From assembly GCA_038235385.1 (NCBI GenBank), contig JBBSTY010000126.1:1-12743 (forward strand): a stretch of DNA of 12,743 nucleotides, written 5' to 3'. The position numbers and the translations under genes were made by a program. Every line of letters starts with the position of its first letter. Positions within the stretch are counted from its first letter, which is position 1. The notes beneath the pieces are model-generated. The model ran no database searches, had not been told where the DNA came from, and worked only from the letters and a program-made list of their open reading frames with translations. Source of the stretch: JBBSTY01 sp038235385 (lineage in GTDB: Bacteria > Actinomycetota > Acidimicrobiia > Acidimicrobiales > Acidimicrobilacustridaceae). Shown here in pieces: positions 12,095 through 12,743 of this stretch.

Positions 12095-12743
12095 CCCCGA
12101 CGCCCAGCAACGAGCCGACGCCGAAGGTGACACCCGCCGCGACCGTGGCGATGAGCACCTGACGTCCGGCGGTGTACAGCCGGGACCGGCCGGTGAAGGT
12201 ACCGAGCGCGAAGCCGATGATCGCGGCTCCCAGCACACCGAGGATCACCGATGCGATGATCGCCTCCCAGCCGTCGGTGAAGAACCACGGCAGCAGCGGC
12301 AGCAACGCGCCGACCGAGAAGGCGACGAACGACGAAGCCGCGGCCTGCCACGGCGACCCGAGCGATTCGGGGTCGATGCCGAGCTCCTCACGCGCATGGG
12401 CATCGAGGGCGCGGTCGGGATCGCTCATCACCTCTTCGGCCATCATCCGTGCGGTGTCGGGCTCGATGCCGCGGTTCTCGTAGATCTCGGTGAGCTCGGC
12501 CGTCTCGAAGTGGGGGTGGTGGTGGATCTGGAGACGTTCGATCTCGAGCTCGCGCTCGAAGAGCTCGGTCTGGGCCCGCATGGAGACGTACTCGCCGGCC
12601 GCCATCGAGACGGCACCGGCGACGAGTCCGGCGATCCCGGCCAGGCGCACGAAGCTCCCGGTGGGGTTCGCGCCGGCGACACCGAGGATGAGCGACACGT
12701 TCGACACCAGCCCGTCGCTCGCCCCGAACACCGATGCCCGCGC
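12087..12743 (-). CDS. VIT1/CCC1-family transporter, partial (5' end outside window)
   Basis: The visible 218 residues are the C-terminal bulk of a VIT1/CCC1-type Fe/Mn transporter. The first helix contains FGASDGLVSNVSLILGV, followed by a second with SMAAGEYVSMRAQ (46-58), the metal-path motif. A cytosolic acidic segment of about 70 residues comes next, then three hydrophobic helices near 135-155, 160-182 and 196-214. The reading frame is open to the window edge, so the real start lies beyond it; the GTG at 12731 is internal to the conserved motif. The cytosolic segment carries HHHPH (visible residues 74-78), where I would expect a plain Glu-rich helix. Substrate (iron, manganese or other) cannot be told. 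Its stop overlaps the mshD 3' end by eight bases. Confidence 0.88.
   Translation of the reverse strand, partial: ARASVFGASDGLVSNVSLILGVAGANPTGSFVRLAGIAGLVAGAVSMAAGEYVSMRAQTELFERELEIERLQIHHHPHFETAELTEIYENRGIEPDTARMMAEEVMSDPDRALDAHAREELGIDPESLGSPWQAAASSFVAFSVGALLPLLPWFFTDGWEAIIASVILGVLGAAIIGFALGTFTGRSRLYTAGRQVLIATVAAGVTFGVGSLLGVGVS

Overview
The window is GC-rich with dense, tightly packed genes and looks like a core-metabolism region of an actinobacterium (Actinomycetota). The taxonomic evidence is an MshD-type mycothiol synthase, a GroES-like protein of the type I recall only from actinobacteria (C-terminus STGLYL), and frequent GTG starts. An Acidimicrobiia-like lineage is my guess, not a demonstration. 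It is not an obvious mobile or phage region: I see no transposase, integrase, tRNA, rRNA or CRISPR array.

Layout, left to right. (1) A minus-strand group hisI, trpE, then ygfZ (YgfZ/GcvT-like), with a promoter at the left edge that predicts another minus-strand gene starting at base 4. (2) A GroES-like gene (minus) and an alpha/beta hydrolase (plus) that diverge from one palindrome, ACGGTACCGT. (3) hisF (minus), diverging from a plus-strand hisA of the eukaryotic HIS6 type. (4) A tightly overlapping minus-strand operon hisD-hisC-hisB-small ORF-hisH, in which every junction is a 4-bp stop/start overlap. It meets hisA tail to tail. (5) A 63-residue helical small protein diverging from hisD, then a non-coding stretch holding a promoter/two-hairpin/terminator arrangement that may be a small RNA. 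(6) nth (endonuclease III) diverging from mshD, and an edge-truncated VIT1/CCC1-type metal transporter overlapping the mshD 3' end.

Together hisD, hisC, hisB, hisH, hisF, hisA and hisI cover most histidine steps. hisG, hisE and a histidinol-phosphate phosphatase are not in the window. HisH and HisF form one enzyme, yet they are in separate transcription units with hisA between them on the other strand. TrpE opens tryptophan synthesis from chorismate.

The two strongest observations are these. First, the HisA is not the PriA (HisA/TrpF) expected in actinobacteria but a HIS6-like protein. Second, nearly every first gene of a transcription unit has a TAnnnT-type -10 box only 6-9 bases before its start codon, which predicts leaderless mRNAs throughout. 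One of these -10 boxes is a perfect palindrome serving two divergent leaderless genes. No previously unknown multi-gene defence or mobile system is visible.
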